From Lindgomyces ingoldianus (taxonomy: Eukaryota; Ascomycota; Dothideomycetes; Pleosporales; Lindgomycetaceae), in the NCBI RefSeq assembly GCF_010093535.1, contig NW_022985198.1:386100-450099 (forward strand): a stretch of 64,000 nt of DNA, written 5' to 3'. This document shows positions 44,489-55,458 of the stretch, one piece after another. A program made the translations under genes and the position numbers. Position 1 is the stretch's first letter; every line of letters begins with the position of its first letter. The notes beneath the pieces were generated by a model. It was given only the letters and a program-made list of their open reading frames with translations, was not told where the DNA came from and made no database searches.

Positions 44489-45379
44489 GGGTGGTAGTAT
44501 TCGGGCGCCCCCCCTCCCCCCAACCTAAGTATCCTGAGGCATCAATTATTTTAACCAATCAGATCGCGTGCATCTCCATAGCGACCTCTACAGCGACCTC
44601 CATTGATGCGACGATGCCAGCAGCGACCTCTACTACAGTAAATGCGACGCCTTCGAACACGGCTACAACCACAAGCAAGAGACCACGGGGAAGGCCTCCA
44701 GGAGCAAAGGACAAGGCTCCACGCAAGAGGAAGGGCCAGCAGGCTGCTCCAGCTGCTCTGCTAGCTGCCACAGGCGATGGAGAGGATGACGATGCACTGC
44801 TTGATGAGGTGGACTCCAGGTCTAAGAAGAAGCCACGTCGCACGAAGGCGGTGATAGAGGCAGAGCTTGCAGCGATGCGGGAAGAGATGGAGGTGATAAG
44901 ACAGCAGCAGGCCCACCAGCAGCAGTGAGGCGATGTAGGAGGCGGTATAGGAGAAGGCTATCGTGAGGAGGAGGTCTAGTGGCGTTATAGGCGAAAAGGC
45001 AATGGATTAAAGTGCTCAACTGGCTGGATTTGAGTCGATCTAAGAGGTGGTTCGAATGGGGCAGGTCTCTCAACTAGCTGGCCCTTCTTCCACAACAACG
45101 GCCTGCAGGCCCAATCAAAAGCTATAGATATAATCTTCTGAGGTAGCTGAATCAGCCCATGCTCTTGCTTTGATGGAATTCCTTGGTGGTTGTGGTGTTG
45201 GAAGCCTGGATAGATCTGATGCTTCGAGGCTTTGAACTACTGGTACGCCTGCTTCACTACTAAGACTTGAGTGAGGCAGATGCACGCGATCTAATTGGTC
45301 AAAAGAATTGATGCCTCAGGATAATTAGGTCGGGGGGCGCCCGAAGAAGAATTTAGGGGGCGCCCGAATACTACTACCC
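44489..45379. mobile_element. TIR element (891 bp) carrying an AT-hook ORF
   Basis: The left end GGGTGGTAGTATTCGGGCGC and the reversed right end GGGTAGTAGTATTCGGGCGC are inverted repeats. The inversion extends, with a 26-bp insertion in the right arm that repeats CGGGCGCCCCC, through CTGAGGCATCAATT to AGATCGCGTGCATCT, about 85 bp. Flanks share at most TT or TTG, so the target duplication is short or unclear. The element is GC-rich and not RIP-mutated. It carries one small ORF and no transposase, so it must be non-autonomous or host a co-opted ORF. Confidence 0.8.
44614..44928 (+). CDS. Small AT-hook, coiled-coil protein inside a TIR element
   Basis: 104 aa from the ATG at 44614 (MPAATSTT). 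The frame is open from 44491, but that part lies in the terminal inverted repeat and is probably not coding. Residues about 22-38 contain KRPRGRPPGAKDKAPRKRK, a textbook AT-hook (RGRP core) for minor-groove binding of AT-rich DNA. An acidic stretch (GDGEDDDALLDEVD), a second basic patch (RSKKKPRRTK) and a C-terminal helix with Gln repeats (EAELAAMREEMEVIRQQQ) likely to form a coiled coil follow. The AT-hook and basic patches suggest a nuclear protein. Whether it serves the element or the host is unknown, and it could be the N-terminal remnant of a larger transposon protein. Confidence 0.55.
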   Translation: MPAATSTTVNATPSNTATTTSKRPRGRPPGAKDKAPRKRKGQQAAPAALLAATGDGEDDDALLDEVDSRSKKKPRRTKAVIEAELAAMREEMEVIRQQQAHQQQ

Positions 45380-45656
45380 TTGACTTGAGCGGTTAAGTTA
45401 AATAATAATAGCGGTGACCCTCGCGTAAACTGGTGGTTGTTTCCCCTGTTGTGGTAGTTACGCTATCCTATAGCTTATATTTTACGCCTAGGGGAAATTT
45501 GACTACCCTGATTTAAATATTGTAACTTTCCTTCCCCCTAGCCTAGCTCGAACGGCGACCTTGACCCAGCTCGGTCAATACGGCCTTAAGCTAGCTCGGT
45601 TACGCTGGTGGGTGGTTGTAGCTAGTCCGCCGAGTCCGCCTGTCTATTAGGGGGCC
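45380..45656. other. Spacer without gene
   Basis: GC-balanced, with repeated AGCTCG and CTAGCTCGG words between 45540 and 45610. No ORF or recognised element. Confidence 0.4.
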
Positions 45657-45785
45657 GTCACGCTCGTCACGCTCTAGGTCGTCACGCTTGTCACGCTCGG
45701 GGTGTCACGCTCGTCACGCTCGTCACGCTCCAGGTCATCACGCTCGTCACGCTCGGGGAGTCACGCTCGAGATGTTACGCTTCTG
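45657..45785. repeat. GTCACGCTC short tandem array
   Basis: About twelve imperfect copies of the 9-mer GTCACGCTC, grouped in pairs and separated by short linkers such as TAGGTC, GGGGT and CAGGTC. Confidence 0.9.
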
Positions 45786-45849
45786 CCTAAGTGCCTTCGT
45801 GGCCTTGTGATAGCGCGATGGCCCGAGCTTGTTGAAGGAAAATCAAAAG

Positions 45850-46104
45850 CAGACTGGGCATCGATAAATTTATTAACGATAAATTTCGGCGATAACGAAT
45901 TATCGTATTTATCGTATCGTACGATAATTATCGTCGATAACACAATAAATACCAAGCTCTTATATAATTCTATATTTTTTATATTAGAATTCAAAAATTC
46001 TATCAAAATCTTCGTACGATAATAGAAAGACAATAATTATAATAAATTATCGGCGATAACCGATCATTATCGTCGATAAAATACCGTTATTTTTGCCTAG
46101 TCTG
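45850..46104. mobile_element. hAT-type MITE (255 bp), TSD ATCAAAAG
   Basis: Ends CAGACTGGGCA and, reversed, CAGACTAGGCA, with a perfect 8-bp duplication ATCAAAAG at 45842-45849 and 46105-46112. An 8-bp TSD and CAG...GGC ends are hallmarks of the hAT superfamily. The interior is dense in TTATCG/CGATAA words on both strands (subterminal repeats of the kind hAT transposases bind). There is no transposase ORF. Confidence 0.9.
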
Positions 46105-46495
46105 ATCAAAAGTCAGCTATGATAAATCTGCCCGCATCGCTGCACTTAGGCTTCAATAAATTATCTTCTTGATGGCGCTGGATTCACCTTAATAAGACCT
46201 ATCTTTTAGTCCACTTTTTTTTCAGAATCTCTCCAAAATCGTCTAATCCTAAGCCCTTTTCTACCTATTGAATTAGGCAAGGCGTGGTGCTTGGCACGCT
46301 GTGTGGCGCGAGATATTCCTGCCGCCTAAAGGCTCTATTGTCTTGGCAAGCCCTGCACCGCCCACGGCTAAGCCACGATCTCGGCCATTTCACAACCTTG
46401 GAGCTCGAAGCTTGAAGCTAAAGCCCGAATCTCCTTACCAAAGCAAGATCTCAATCTTAGTTCTCGTTGCGAAGCTTCCAAACCCTCCTAGCAAT

Positions 46496-47530
46496 ATGGC
46501 CGAGGTCGTTGGGGCCATTGCCAGTGCCGTCACACTAGCCTCCTTGTTCAAAGCCTGTCTAGATGCCTTCGACCTATTCCAGGCGGCCCAAAAGACAGAA
46601 TGCGACCTACAAAGACTCTTTGTTCGACTGAACATCGAGCGACTGCGATTGTACACTTGGGGGGAAGCTATGGGGTTGACTGAACCACCAAGATCGAGGA
46701 AAAAGACTGTCCTTGAAACGGCATCTTGTAGGGGCCTGGTCAAAGACACTTTGGAGGCGATGAAGCAACTGTTTCAAGACTCGGAAAAGATTCAAACGAG
46801 ATACGGGTGCAAGCAGGCCACACTTGTGCCCAGATCCGTTGGTTTGGGCGACACGAGCATCATGGATGACTTGGCAGCCTCGTTCTCGAACTTTTGGGTT
46901 CCGGCAGCGTTGAGCTCTCCACCAAAGCCTCTGCGGAACAAGACCCTCACCAAAGTCCGATGGGCCATCCATGATCGTAAAAAGTTTGATGTCCTGATCC
47001 GGGAGCTCAAAGAGTTAGTCGACGGTCTTCAGAGCATCACCGAGTCCATATTTGCTGCGTCCCGCCAAGGAGGAATGCTTCGTTTCGGCATCCAACAGAT
47101 TAAAAATTTGGACACCTTGGAGGTCGTATCCGCCGCGTGTGAAGTCGACTATCCGGACATTTCAGAAGCCGCGACCGTCAAGCTAGACGTTATGACTGTT
47201 GGAACGTCCCAGCGACAGGATATTCTGGATTGGCTCGATGAGACAAAGGACGACTTACCAGATCCCAGCCTGCCGAAGCCGTTTATGCAGGGCAATCGTG
47301 CATCTGGCCTGTCCAACCTGAACAGCATTGTGGCCGAATATCTCCAAAATAAGGGATATACAGATACAAGAGCAGTTTTCGTAGCTGAAACGTGGACCGC
47401 AGAAGAAAGCCGGCCAGTCCAACCGGCTGCCGAGGACTCTGTTCCAAAGCAAAAAATGGGTGCCGAGCCAGAACAGAACCAAACCACCCAAACAAGCAAA
47501 AGATTCAGAAAGAGGAGGCGAATTTCCTAG
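46496..47530 (+). CDS. HeLo-domain protein with C-terminal LisH motif and basic tail
   Basis: 344 aa, single exon. The frame is open from an ATG at 46301, but I chose the ATG at 46496 (MAEVVGAIASAVTLASLFKA) because HeLo domains begin in this way. Residues about 1-200 look like a HeLo (prion-inhibition and propagation) domain: hydrophobic N-terminal helix, CLDAFDLFQAAQKTECDLQR, then LFVRLNIERLRLYTWGEAMG. In HET-S-type proteins this domain inserts into membranes and kills the cell once a partner activates it. Residues 275-299 (LNSIVAEYLQNKGYTDTRA and VFVAET) fit the LisH dimerisation consensus, with L, I, YL, GY, T and F in place. The tail KRFRKRRRIS is nuclear-localisation-like. No amyloid motif or neighbouring NLR gene is visible. 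It is intact, GC-balanced and enclosed by repeats. Confidence 0.75.
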   Translation: MAEVVGAIASAVTLASLFKACLDAFDLFQAAQKTECDLQRLFVRLNIERLRLYTWGEAMGLTEPPRSRKKTVLETASCRGLVKDTLEAMKQLFQDSEKIQTRYGCKQATLVPRSVGLGDTSIMDDLAASFSNFWVPAALSSPPKPLRNKTLTKVRWAIHDRKKFDVLIRELKELVDGLQSITESIFAASRQGGMLRFGIQQIKNLDTLEVVSAACEVDYPDISEAATVKLDVMTVGTSQRQDILDWLDETKDDLPDPSLPKPFMQGNRASGLSNLNSIVAEYLQNKGYTDTRAVFVAETWTAEESRPVQPAAEDSVPKQKMGAEPEQNQTTQTSKRFRKRRRIS

Positions 47531-47544
47531 GCATGGCTGGTTAG

Positions 47545-47745
47545 TGTAAGGCCGGATGTCCCAGAACGGGCCAGTATGGCCTCACCTGACCTGTTTGGAG
47601 GTCATATGACCTGTGCTTTGTATATAAGCATGAATCCTAACAAGTAAGGCTTAGCAGCAATTTGTCTCTCCTATAATACACTCCTATCTTTCTCTAAAAG
47701 CGTGCTCTTAGTGCTATCTGTGCTACTTACTATCCTATCTTTACA
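47545..47745 (+). repeat. Candidate solo LTR or left LTR
   Basis: Starts TGTAAGGCCGGATG, contains a TATATAAG box (about 47619), ends ATCTTTACA, and is followed by AT-rich degraded DNA. It has LTR-like ends and size, but I found no second copy in the window. It begins 14 bp after the stop of the HeLo gene. Confidence 0.45.
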
Positions 47746-48260
47746 TTTAAATTGCTCTATAAGCTAGCATACTGCTTAAGGGCAACATTCCTATGTAATA
47801 GTATTAAAGTAAAATGCTAGAGAAGAATTAGATGCAACTAGCGCTTAAAAACTACCTAAAAAGCTAGCTAAAACTACTACTTCTAGTAATACTTAACTAA
47901 AGTTAACACTAACATAAAAAAAATAAAGTAAAAAATAAGTAAAAAAAATAATAAAATTTTTTATAAATTAAGCTTATTAAGCTATCTAGAAAGTAATTAG
48001 GGCCTAGAAGAGGTTAAAAAAGCTAGTATAAGACTAAGCAACACACAGTCTACCCCTGCAAATTAGGCTTTAGCAGAAGCCTGCGCTTAGCTGTAAGAGT
48101 AGTAAAAAGTATAAAAACTAGCTAAAATAATAAAAATTTATTATTAATTTAAAGTAAGTAATATAAACACACTTAATAAGTTACTAACTAAAGTATTAAA
48201 TGTTATTATACTAAAACTTACTTAAAACTAAGTAAACCTATTATGTTCTAAACTACTACA
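47746..48260. other. AT-rich degraded DNA
   Basis: RIP-type sequence between the candidate LTR and element A1; no ORF. It could be the internal region of the element whose LTR starts at 47545. Confidence 0.45.
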
Positions 48261-48549
48261 TGTAACGGCGCAGGCAAGACAATGGGTCCGAATGCGGTAT
48301 GAATCCACTCAGAGGCATATGGGAGTGCGTGGGGACTCAGAGACCTGGGAATACCAATGACACCTATAGGCCTTGTACGTAGGATATCAGAAAACTACTG
48401 AGCTAGCTACAGGGGCAAGGTGCAACTAAATACATAAGGGAATAGGGGTAACTGCGGGGGCTAGGTCAAGTCATGGTCAGGGCCGATACAGGGACCCTTC
48501 AGATAGGATCTAAGCGACCTGATATAGAACAATTCGTAGAATTGTTACA
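48261..48549 (-). repeat. Left (3') LTR of A1
   Basis: Direct repeat of 55170-55458 and of the solo LTR at 20382. Mutated mainly in its inner half (for example GGATCTAAGCGACCTGATATAG). Confidence 0.93.
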
Positions 48550-51500
48550 CTACCCCCCCCTCTGTAAGCTAATAGTCCCTATCTATAATGTGTAGAACAT
48601 ATTTAAAACTGCTTTAGAACTAATTTAGATAGGATACAACAAGTATAACTATCTTAACTAAAATTTCCTGTTACTAAGAAATAGACTAAAAACCTAATAC
48701 TAATATAATGCCTTTGTTATAATGTTTTTGTTTAGTAGTAACTAGCAGTGTAGTTATTATTAATATAGCAAATTTATTATTTATAGTAATAAGTGTTTAC
48801 TTACCTTACTTATATAGTCTAGTTAATGTTGTTAGTTTTTTCTTTAGCTATTATCTAAATCTCTACTTTATAGGTATTATTGTGCACCTAACATCTTATA
48901 GCTTAGTCTGCTAACTAATTATAGCATTAAAGAAATTTACTATGCTGCTCTGCCTCCCTCCTAGAGCCTCTTTAGAGGCGTTTTAAGTTATCTGCCTTTA
49001 GGCTGCCTACGCCCTTACCTACAGCCTTTAGGTTAAGTTTTCCTATTAGTCCTTTAAATTAAAGAAATGTAAATATTACACTTTATATAATAAGAAATGC
49101 AACCCTATACAAATATAGTCTAATACTGCTAGGGTATAGTTCACTAACACGCGTGTAGGTCTCTTTATATTGCAAGAAGGAATTTCTAGTCCTTTAGGGC
49201 TATCTTAAGCTATAGGCAGCAGCCTAAAACGCAGGGAGTAAGGAGGACAAAAAAGGGGCCTTTAAAGCTGTTTTAGAGTCTACTTAGAACCTAGCGCAGG
49301 TAGCGCAGGTTATAAAGAGTTAGGAAGCTAGTCTTCCTGCAGCTAGTGTCTAGGTAGCTTTGTTCTACTAAAACTCTAAGCTACTCTGTTAGGTTTTAGC
49401 TCTAAAGGCTCTAGTGTCTAACTTTTAGGCAGACATTGCAGCGCTTTTAGGCGGCTAAGAATAAGGCAGAGGGGGTTTAGGGGGAGTCTAGAGGGGAGGG
49501 AGGAGGGGAGGGAGAAGAAGAAGAAAGGCAGAGAAGGAGGTAGAGGAGAGTTTAGAGGTGTCTAACAGCTTGCTGTCAGACCTCCCTAGCGCAATGTCTA
49601 TAAAGTTGTAATACTATTATGTATAACTATAAATTTACTTCTTACTTTTATACCTTGTTGTCTGCTAAGTAATCTATGCCTTTTATACTAGCTTTAAATG
49701 CCTTAATCTACTTATGTAAGGCCCTTAAAGGTCCTAGCTAATTTAGATGCTTATTATAAAAAGCTTTTAGTTTATAGAGAGAACCTATAAAATTTAAAGC
49801 CTTGTACTAAACTAGATTAAGGTTGTGTCCTACCTATCTTACTTAGTACTTAAGTGTTTTCTAGTAGAGCTTGCTAGCAAGTATTTCCTCTACTTCTTAC
49901 TTCTCTACTCTATTAATAGCAATTCTAGGGGGTTTTAGAGGTTCTTATTCTAGGAGCAGATCCTAAGGGTCTTTACAGAGCATGTTTAGTGCAAAGACGT
50001 TATATATCTTTAACCCTAGAGGTAGCTTTAGGTAGTATAAGTTTCCTACTTATTTAAGTACCTTAAAGGGGCCTTTTTATTATTTAGATAGTTTTTAGCT
50101 AAGTCTTTAAATAGCTAGGTTCTTAGTGTCTAGGTAGACTATGTTGCTAACCTTCTAGTTAACTAGCTAGTAGTAGTAGTTAACTATAGTTTACATCTAA
50201 TCCTAGGCCTTTTCTATATAGGTCTTAGCCAACTCCTAGGCTGCATGCATGTGGGTTGCTAATGCTAGGGCATCCTTATAATTTAGCTTGTCTGTGGCTG
50301 TGATAGGTTCTGTAGAATGTTTCTAGTCCTAGCTTTAACATAGTTTAGAGCTGTATAAGACTTAATATAAAGACATTTTAATTATTACATAAGGTAAAGT
50401 TATCTAAGCCTAATTAATTAGAGGTAGTAAAGAACTTTAGTTATCTTAGTAAAAGAATATAAAAAGCCTTAGTCTTTAATTAATATACTTATTTATAATC
50501 TCTATTTAGCTATCTATTTTCTTATAATAGGCAGTAGAGAGCTTAACTTTTATGCCTAAAATCTAATAGAATTTAGACTAGAAACTAGATATAAACTAAA
50601 GTCCTTAATTAAAAATAATAGTTTTAAGTGTGTAGCTAAAACAGTACACTTATTAAACAAACAAAGCAGCTATTTTCTAGGCGTTAATTGTTTTATAGCA
50701 GGGGATAGAAATAGCTTATTTTAATAAGTAATTAATTATAACTATAATCTAATTATATCTAGACTTATCTTTAGAGAACTCTTTAAAGTTAATGCACAAG
50801 TGCTGCATTAGTTAAGCAGGAATTAGTAGGGGGTAGATAAAGCCTAGGGTTTAAGTCTATTTTAGATAAGCCTTATAACAGAGGAGGCAATTCTATATGT
50901 ATTATTTATAAGTAGCTTCTATACCCTTCTAGTAGTACTTTTAGGCTAGTAACTAATAGGTCTTAGTGGCACTAGGATGTGCTAAAGATACTTAGTTATA
51001 GACTTCTTAGATAAGTTAGGTACACAGCAACAAGTCTGCTAGCACACATAGGCAGTTAGCATAGAGGAGTAGTCTGTTTTCTATCTAATAATAGTAGAGT
51101 AGGAGTTCTTGCTTTTACGTAAAAAAGGCTTAATTCTTTTAAAGTAATGTGTTAATTAATTTTAAAGAATTTAAAAACATAACCTAGTCTAGTCTTTTTA
51201 TAACATTTAGTGTAGCTGCTTAAGTTATTATTTAAGCAATGTAGTACTAGGCTAGTTTAGAGTTAATTTAGGGGTGCAGTTAGTGTAGTCCTAGTAGGAC
51301 TCTTAACCTATTGTTAGTTTAAGCTGCTCTTAAATTCTTTATGTCTTATTTACAACAACTAAGAATGTCTGCCCTAGCGTTGTTCTTACTAGGGGTGTAC
51401 TTAATTTAGAAGTAATACTAAGCTAACTTTTTAGCCTAACAGACCTAACAAGCATTTAGCACCTTTGTTATTATAAAGTACTCTAATAAATAATAATTAG

Positions 51501-52125
51501 TATATACTAAGGTGCTTATTACTATAGATGTAAGCTTAGCCCTTTATTATTTAAACACAGTAATAATTATAAATAGCTCCTTGTTATGTATCTCCTAGTT
51601 TAGCTCTAAACTAGATAGGACCTTGCTATAGAATAATATAGGGCACTAATTTCTATCTGCTTATTTCTAAAAAAGGACTCCTGCTACTACTCTATTAAAA
51701 GCGTTAGTTTTAATTTTAGTTTACAACATAAAGTTAAAATAGTAAAGTGTAGGTATACTTAGTAGCACAGACTTTAGCTTTTTAAAAGCCACATTACACT
51801 CTAAAGTTTATATAAAAGGGGTAGTAAAGCTCTAAAGCGTAATAATTAGTTTTGCTACATAAAAGAATTCTAGAATAAATTGCTAATAGAATCTAGTAAA
51901 GCCTAGAAAGAATTTTACACCTATTACAGTAGTAGGCGCCTGCTAGTTGCGTAGCACCTCTACTTTCTCTAGGTTAACCTCTAGTCCTTTGTTTAAGAGT
52001 ATATAGCTAAGATACCTTATTTAAGTAATATAGAATTTACTTTTTTTAATCTCTACCTGTAATCCTGCTTACTAAAGCCTTTTTAAGACTTTTTTAATGT
52101 AAAAGATATAAGTTGCCTTATCTTT

Positions 52126-52152
52126 AGAGTAGATAAGAATGTTATTAAGATA
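52126..52152 (-). pseudogene. Reverse-transcriptase active-site relic of A1
   Basis: The minus strand reads YLNNILIYS, both catalytic Asp of YLDD changed to Asn. Confidence 0.82.
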
Positions 52153-55100
52153 AGTAATATAGAAATTATTTAGATAGTTAATTAATACATTGTTTATATA
52201 GCGCTAGTAAGTTGCTAGACTATTGCACAATCTAAAAGGCAGAACTTTACACTTATAAGTTCTGTATTATGTCTAAAAGGTAGTACACTTTTTAGAGCTT
52301 AGATCTATCCTAATCTTGTTAAAGGCTACATAAATATTAAACTTAGTAAAAATTACTGCCTTAGTAGGTCTTAACAGGAGTTTGTCTATGCGCAGTATTA
52401 GATACACATTCTTGCAGGTAAGAGCGTTAAGTTTGCAGTAATTAACGCAGATACATAAGTTGCTATTTAGTTTCTGTACACAAAGAATAGAAGATGCAAA
52501 AGGGCTTTAACTTTGCTTAATAAAGCTATATTTTAGATTGTTTATAACATATTTCTTTATTGCCTCTAGCTCCTTAAGGTTCTGTTTGTACAACAGACTA
52601 TAACTGTTAGAGAGAGGCTCTATAAGAACAATCTTATAGTTATATAGACAATGTACTAGTAGCTAGTAAGCTGCTGTGTAGCTAAATACATCTTAGTACT
52701 AATAGTATTTAGAGGGTAATTAAAGGTTTACTAATGCTTTAGTTTTATGTTTAGCATCTAACTATAAGGCTTATTTATCTTTAATTAACTACTTAATTTT
52801 ATAAATAGAAGTTAAAAAGAACTTATTTTTCTTTCTTTTTATGTTAAAATAAAAAGCATTTACTAAAATTAAGGTAATAGTGGCTAAATAGACCTCCTTT
52901 AGACCTATTCTAGACTTCTTAATAGATAAGTAGAAGAACAATTTAAGTGTCTTTAGACTATAGATAATAGGAGATCTGTATAATTTTAGTAGCCTTAGCA
53001 AACCCTTAATGCAGTAGATTGTTAGGCTGCATAACTACTAAAATTAGTCCTTTTTCTATAGTGTGTTGCGTTGTTTAATATCTAGCTCTACTTCTTTGTT
53101 ACGCGTAGGCTAGGTTAATTGCATAAGCAAGGGCAGCAAAGGTTTATAAGTAGGCAGATATTTATTAGGCTATATAATCTAATTCCTCTTTATATCTAAA
53201 TAAAGTTTAAAATAACGTAACTATTTAATGCTAATAATATAATCCTAGAAGCTAAAGTTTATAATAATAAAAAGGCAGTTTTAGATGCTTCTTCTATTAA
53301 TTCACATGTGCAGGCAGATATACTAGTAGACAAGGACTTAGATCTAATTTTAAAAGCCCTTAACTATAACTTTAAATAGTAAGCGTTAGATAAAGACATA
53401 AAGGCATTAGAATAATAACTTAGTAGTTAGTAAGTTAATAAATAAAAAACTATAGGCGCTAGTATTAACTAAAGAATTTAAATAGACTTTAATGCTTTTT
53501 AAATATAAAATAGTAAGAACTTAGAAGTGTTTTCTTCTAAATAAGTGTAATAAATTAATGTTTAATAGATTATACTTACTTAAGCCTAGGATAAAGAGTT
53601 TCCCTAGGTGTTGCTGTTTCTTATTTAGAAGGCATCTAGATTAAAATTACTTATGTCTATAAATTCTTTTTTAGAATCTTACTACTCCACCTCTATTTCT
53701 TATACTCTAGGGATAGGGCAGTTGCTAGCAAAATGTCTTAGTTTTTTATAATTATAATAGTTGCTAGAAGTTGTCTGTTTTTCTAGGGCAGGTGTCTAGC
53801 TAGATTGTCTATAGGTAACTAAGGTAGACTAGGGTACTAACAGAGGTGCAGGTCAGGGTGCACTGGAATAGTATACCGCCTTAGATGTATTACTAGAAAC
53901 CTTCTAAGACTGCTCTGTAATAGGTCTAACATTAGATTGTTAGGTGTAGTTAACAGTTTACTTTAAAATAGCAAAGGTGTTCCTTCTTTTTATGTTATAG
54001 GCTATTAGGTAGGCTACTATAGTCTTAAAGAAGCTCTTTTAAGTGTGCTTAAAACCTAAGTTTAGTACTCTTAGGCTAGGTAGTATCTTTTCTTATAGGT
54101 AGAAAAACTATTTTGCTTTTAATATAGACTCTTTAACAGCAGCACTAATAAAGTAAGCTTTAAAAGTAAAAAATGCTTTTTCTTTACTTATCTTTAGAGT
54201 TTAAAACACCTGTTGCGCCTCTATCTTTTTATTGCTAGTAATAAAGTAAGTTTATAAAAGCTTAATTATTTCTTCTATGTTTTTAAACTAAAAGTTGTCT
54301 AATTTAGCTAGGTATCTAGGCTCTAGGTATTCCTTCGCGATACTAGCAGTGTGTCCCTATACTAGCGCTATGCGTGCGCGCTTACTCTAATAGTAATCTA
54401 CATTAATGTTAAGTCTATCTGTAATAGAGGCTTACTATTATTTAAACATAAGTTCTTTGCTGTCTATAAGGTTCTTAATCTTAGGCGTGCGTTTAGTAAG
54501 GTAGCTTTAAGGGAGCTTAAGGGTGCCTAAAAGGTCTCTTGCTATTAGAGTAGTAGGGGTGATTTAAGGCATTATTATAGGTAATTTAGTAGTTAGTAGG
54601 GGATAATTAGGACTAATAGTTTTTAATCTAGTTAGCTGTTTAATTTATGCTCTTAATTAAGCAACTTAGTTTTTAAGGGCTATGCTACTAAAGTTTAACT
54701 TTAAATCTAGTAGGTTTTTAGCTTTAGGTCCTACAAAAAGAGGTTTAGCTATTAAAGTTAGTAGTAGTTTAGTTCTAAAAGTAGGCATTTTACCTTAGCT
54801 GCAGCTAGAACAGGTTGCAGTCTTTGCAATAAGATCTAATAGTAGTTAAGAGTTAGGCATTAGTAGTTGTCCCTAATTTTAATAAGTTATTAGTAGTCTT
54901 TAAGTTTTTACTTTAGCGCACTCTTTATAACTTTTCTAAAGGCAATTTTAATTACAGGGGATAAGAAGTTCTAAACCTAAAGGCTTTAGTTAATAGAAGG
55001 TCTCTAGGATCCTATCTATACTAACTAAATAATTTAATATAACAGTGTGTAAGAAATTATAACCTAAACTAAATTAGATGCTTCTTAGAACTTAGACATA

Positions 55101-55169
55101 GTTAAACAAATAATTAATGTAATATTATTAATAAGGCTGTTACTAGCAAAAGTAAGTTTTTTAATATAA

Positions 55170-55458
55170 TGTAACAGCGCAGGCAAGACAATAGGTCTAA
55201 ATGCGGTATAAATCCACTTAGAGGCATATGGGAGTGCGTAGGGACTTAGAGACCTGGGAATACTAATAACACCTATAGGCCTTGTACGTAGGATATCAGA
55301 AAACTACCGAGCTAGCTACAGGGGCGAGGTGCGACTAAATACATGAGGGAATAGGGGTAACTGCAGGGGCTAGGTCGAGTCATGGTCGGGGCCGATACGG
55401 GGACCCTTCGGATAGGATCCGAGCGACCCGATATGGAACGATTCGTAGAATCGTTACA
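55170..55458 (-). repeat. Right (5') LTR of A1
   Basis: Inner part mutated (TGTAACAGCGCAGGCAAG, ATAGGTCTAAAT); outer part from about 55310 keeps GC-rich, apparently original sequence (GGGGCCGATACGGGG). Confidence 0.93.

Larger units (their letters stand above)
48261..55458 (-). mobile_element. LTR retrotransposon A1 (7.2 kb), complete but RIP-degraded, TSD CTACA
   Basis: Direct LTRs of 289 bp each (48261-48549 and 55170-55458), starting TGTAAC and ending GTTACA, are flanked by CTACA (48256-48260 and 55459-55463). The complement of CTACCCCCCCCTCT just inside the left LTR is a polypurine tract, so the element runs on the minus strand. Reverse-transcriptase remains (YLNNILIYS) lie on the minus strand near 52152-52126. 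The rest of the 6.6-kb interior has lost all frames. The LIYS context after YLNN suggests Ty3/Gypsy. A 59-bp TA-rich A/C-poor stretch around 49440-49560 is instead unusually G-rich. Confidence 0.9.

Noticed and set aside
45657..45785. CRISPR array
   Set aside because: Nine-base repeats with irregular short linkers in a eukaryotic genome; no spacer-like structure.
46301..46495. In-frame extension of the HeLo gene with an earlier ATG
   Set aside because: The extension is Pro/Lys/Ser-rich without conservation features; HeLo domains normally start at the chosen Met.
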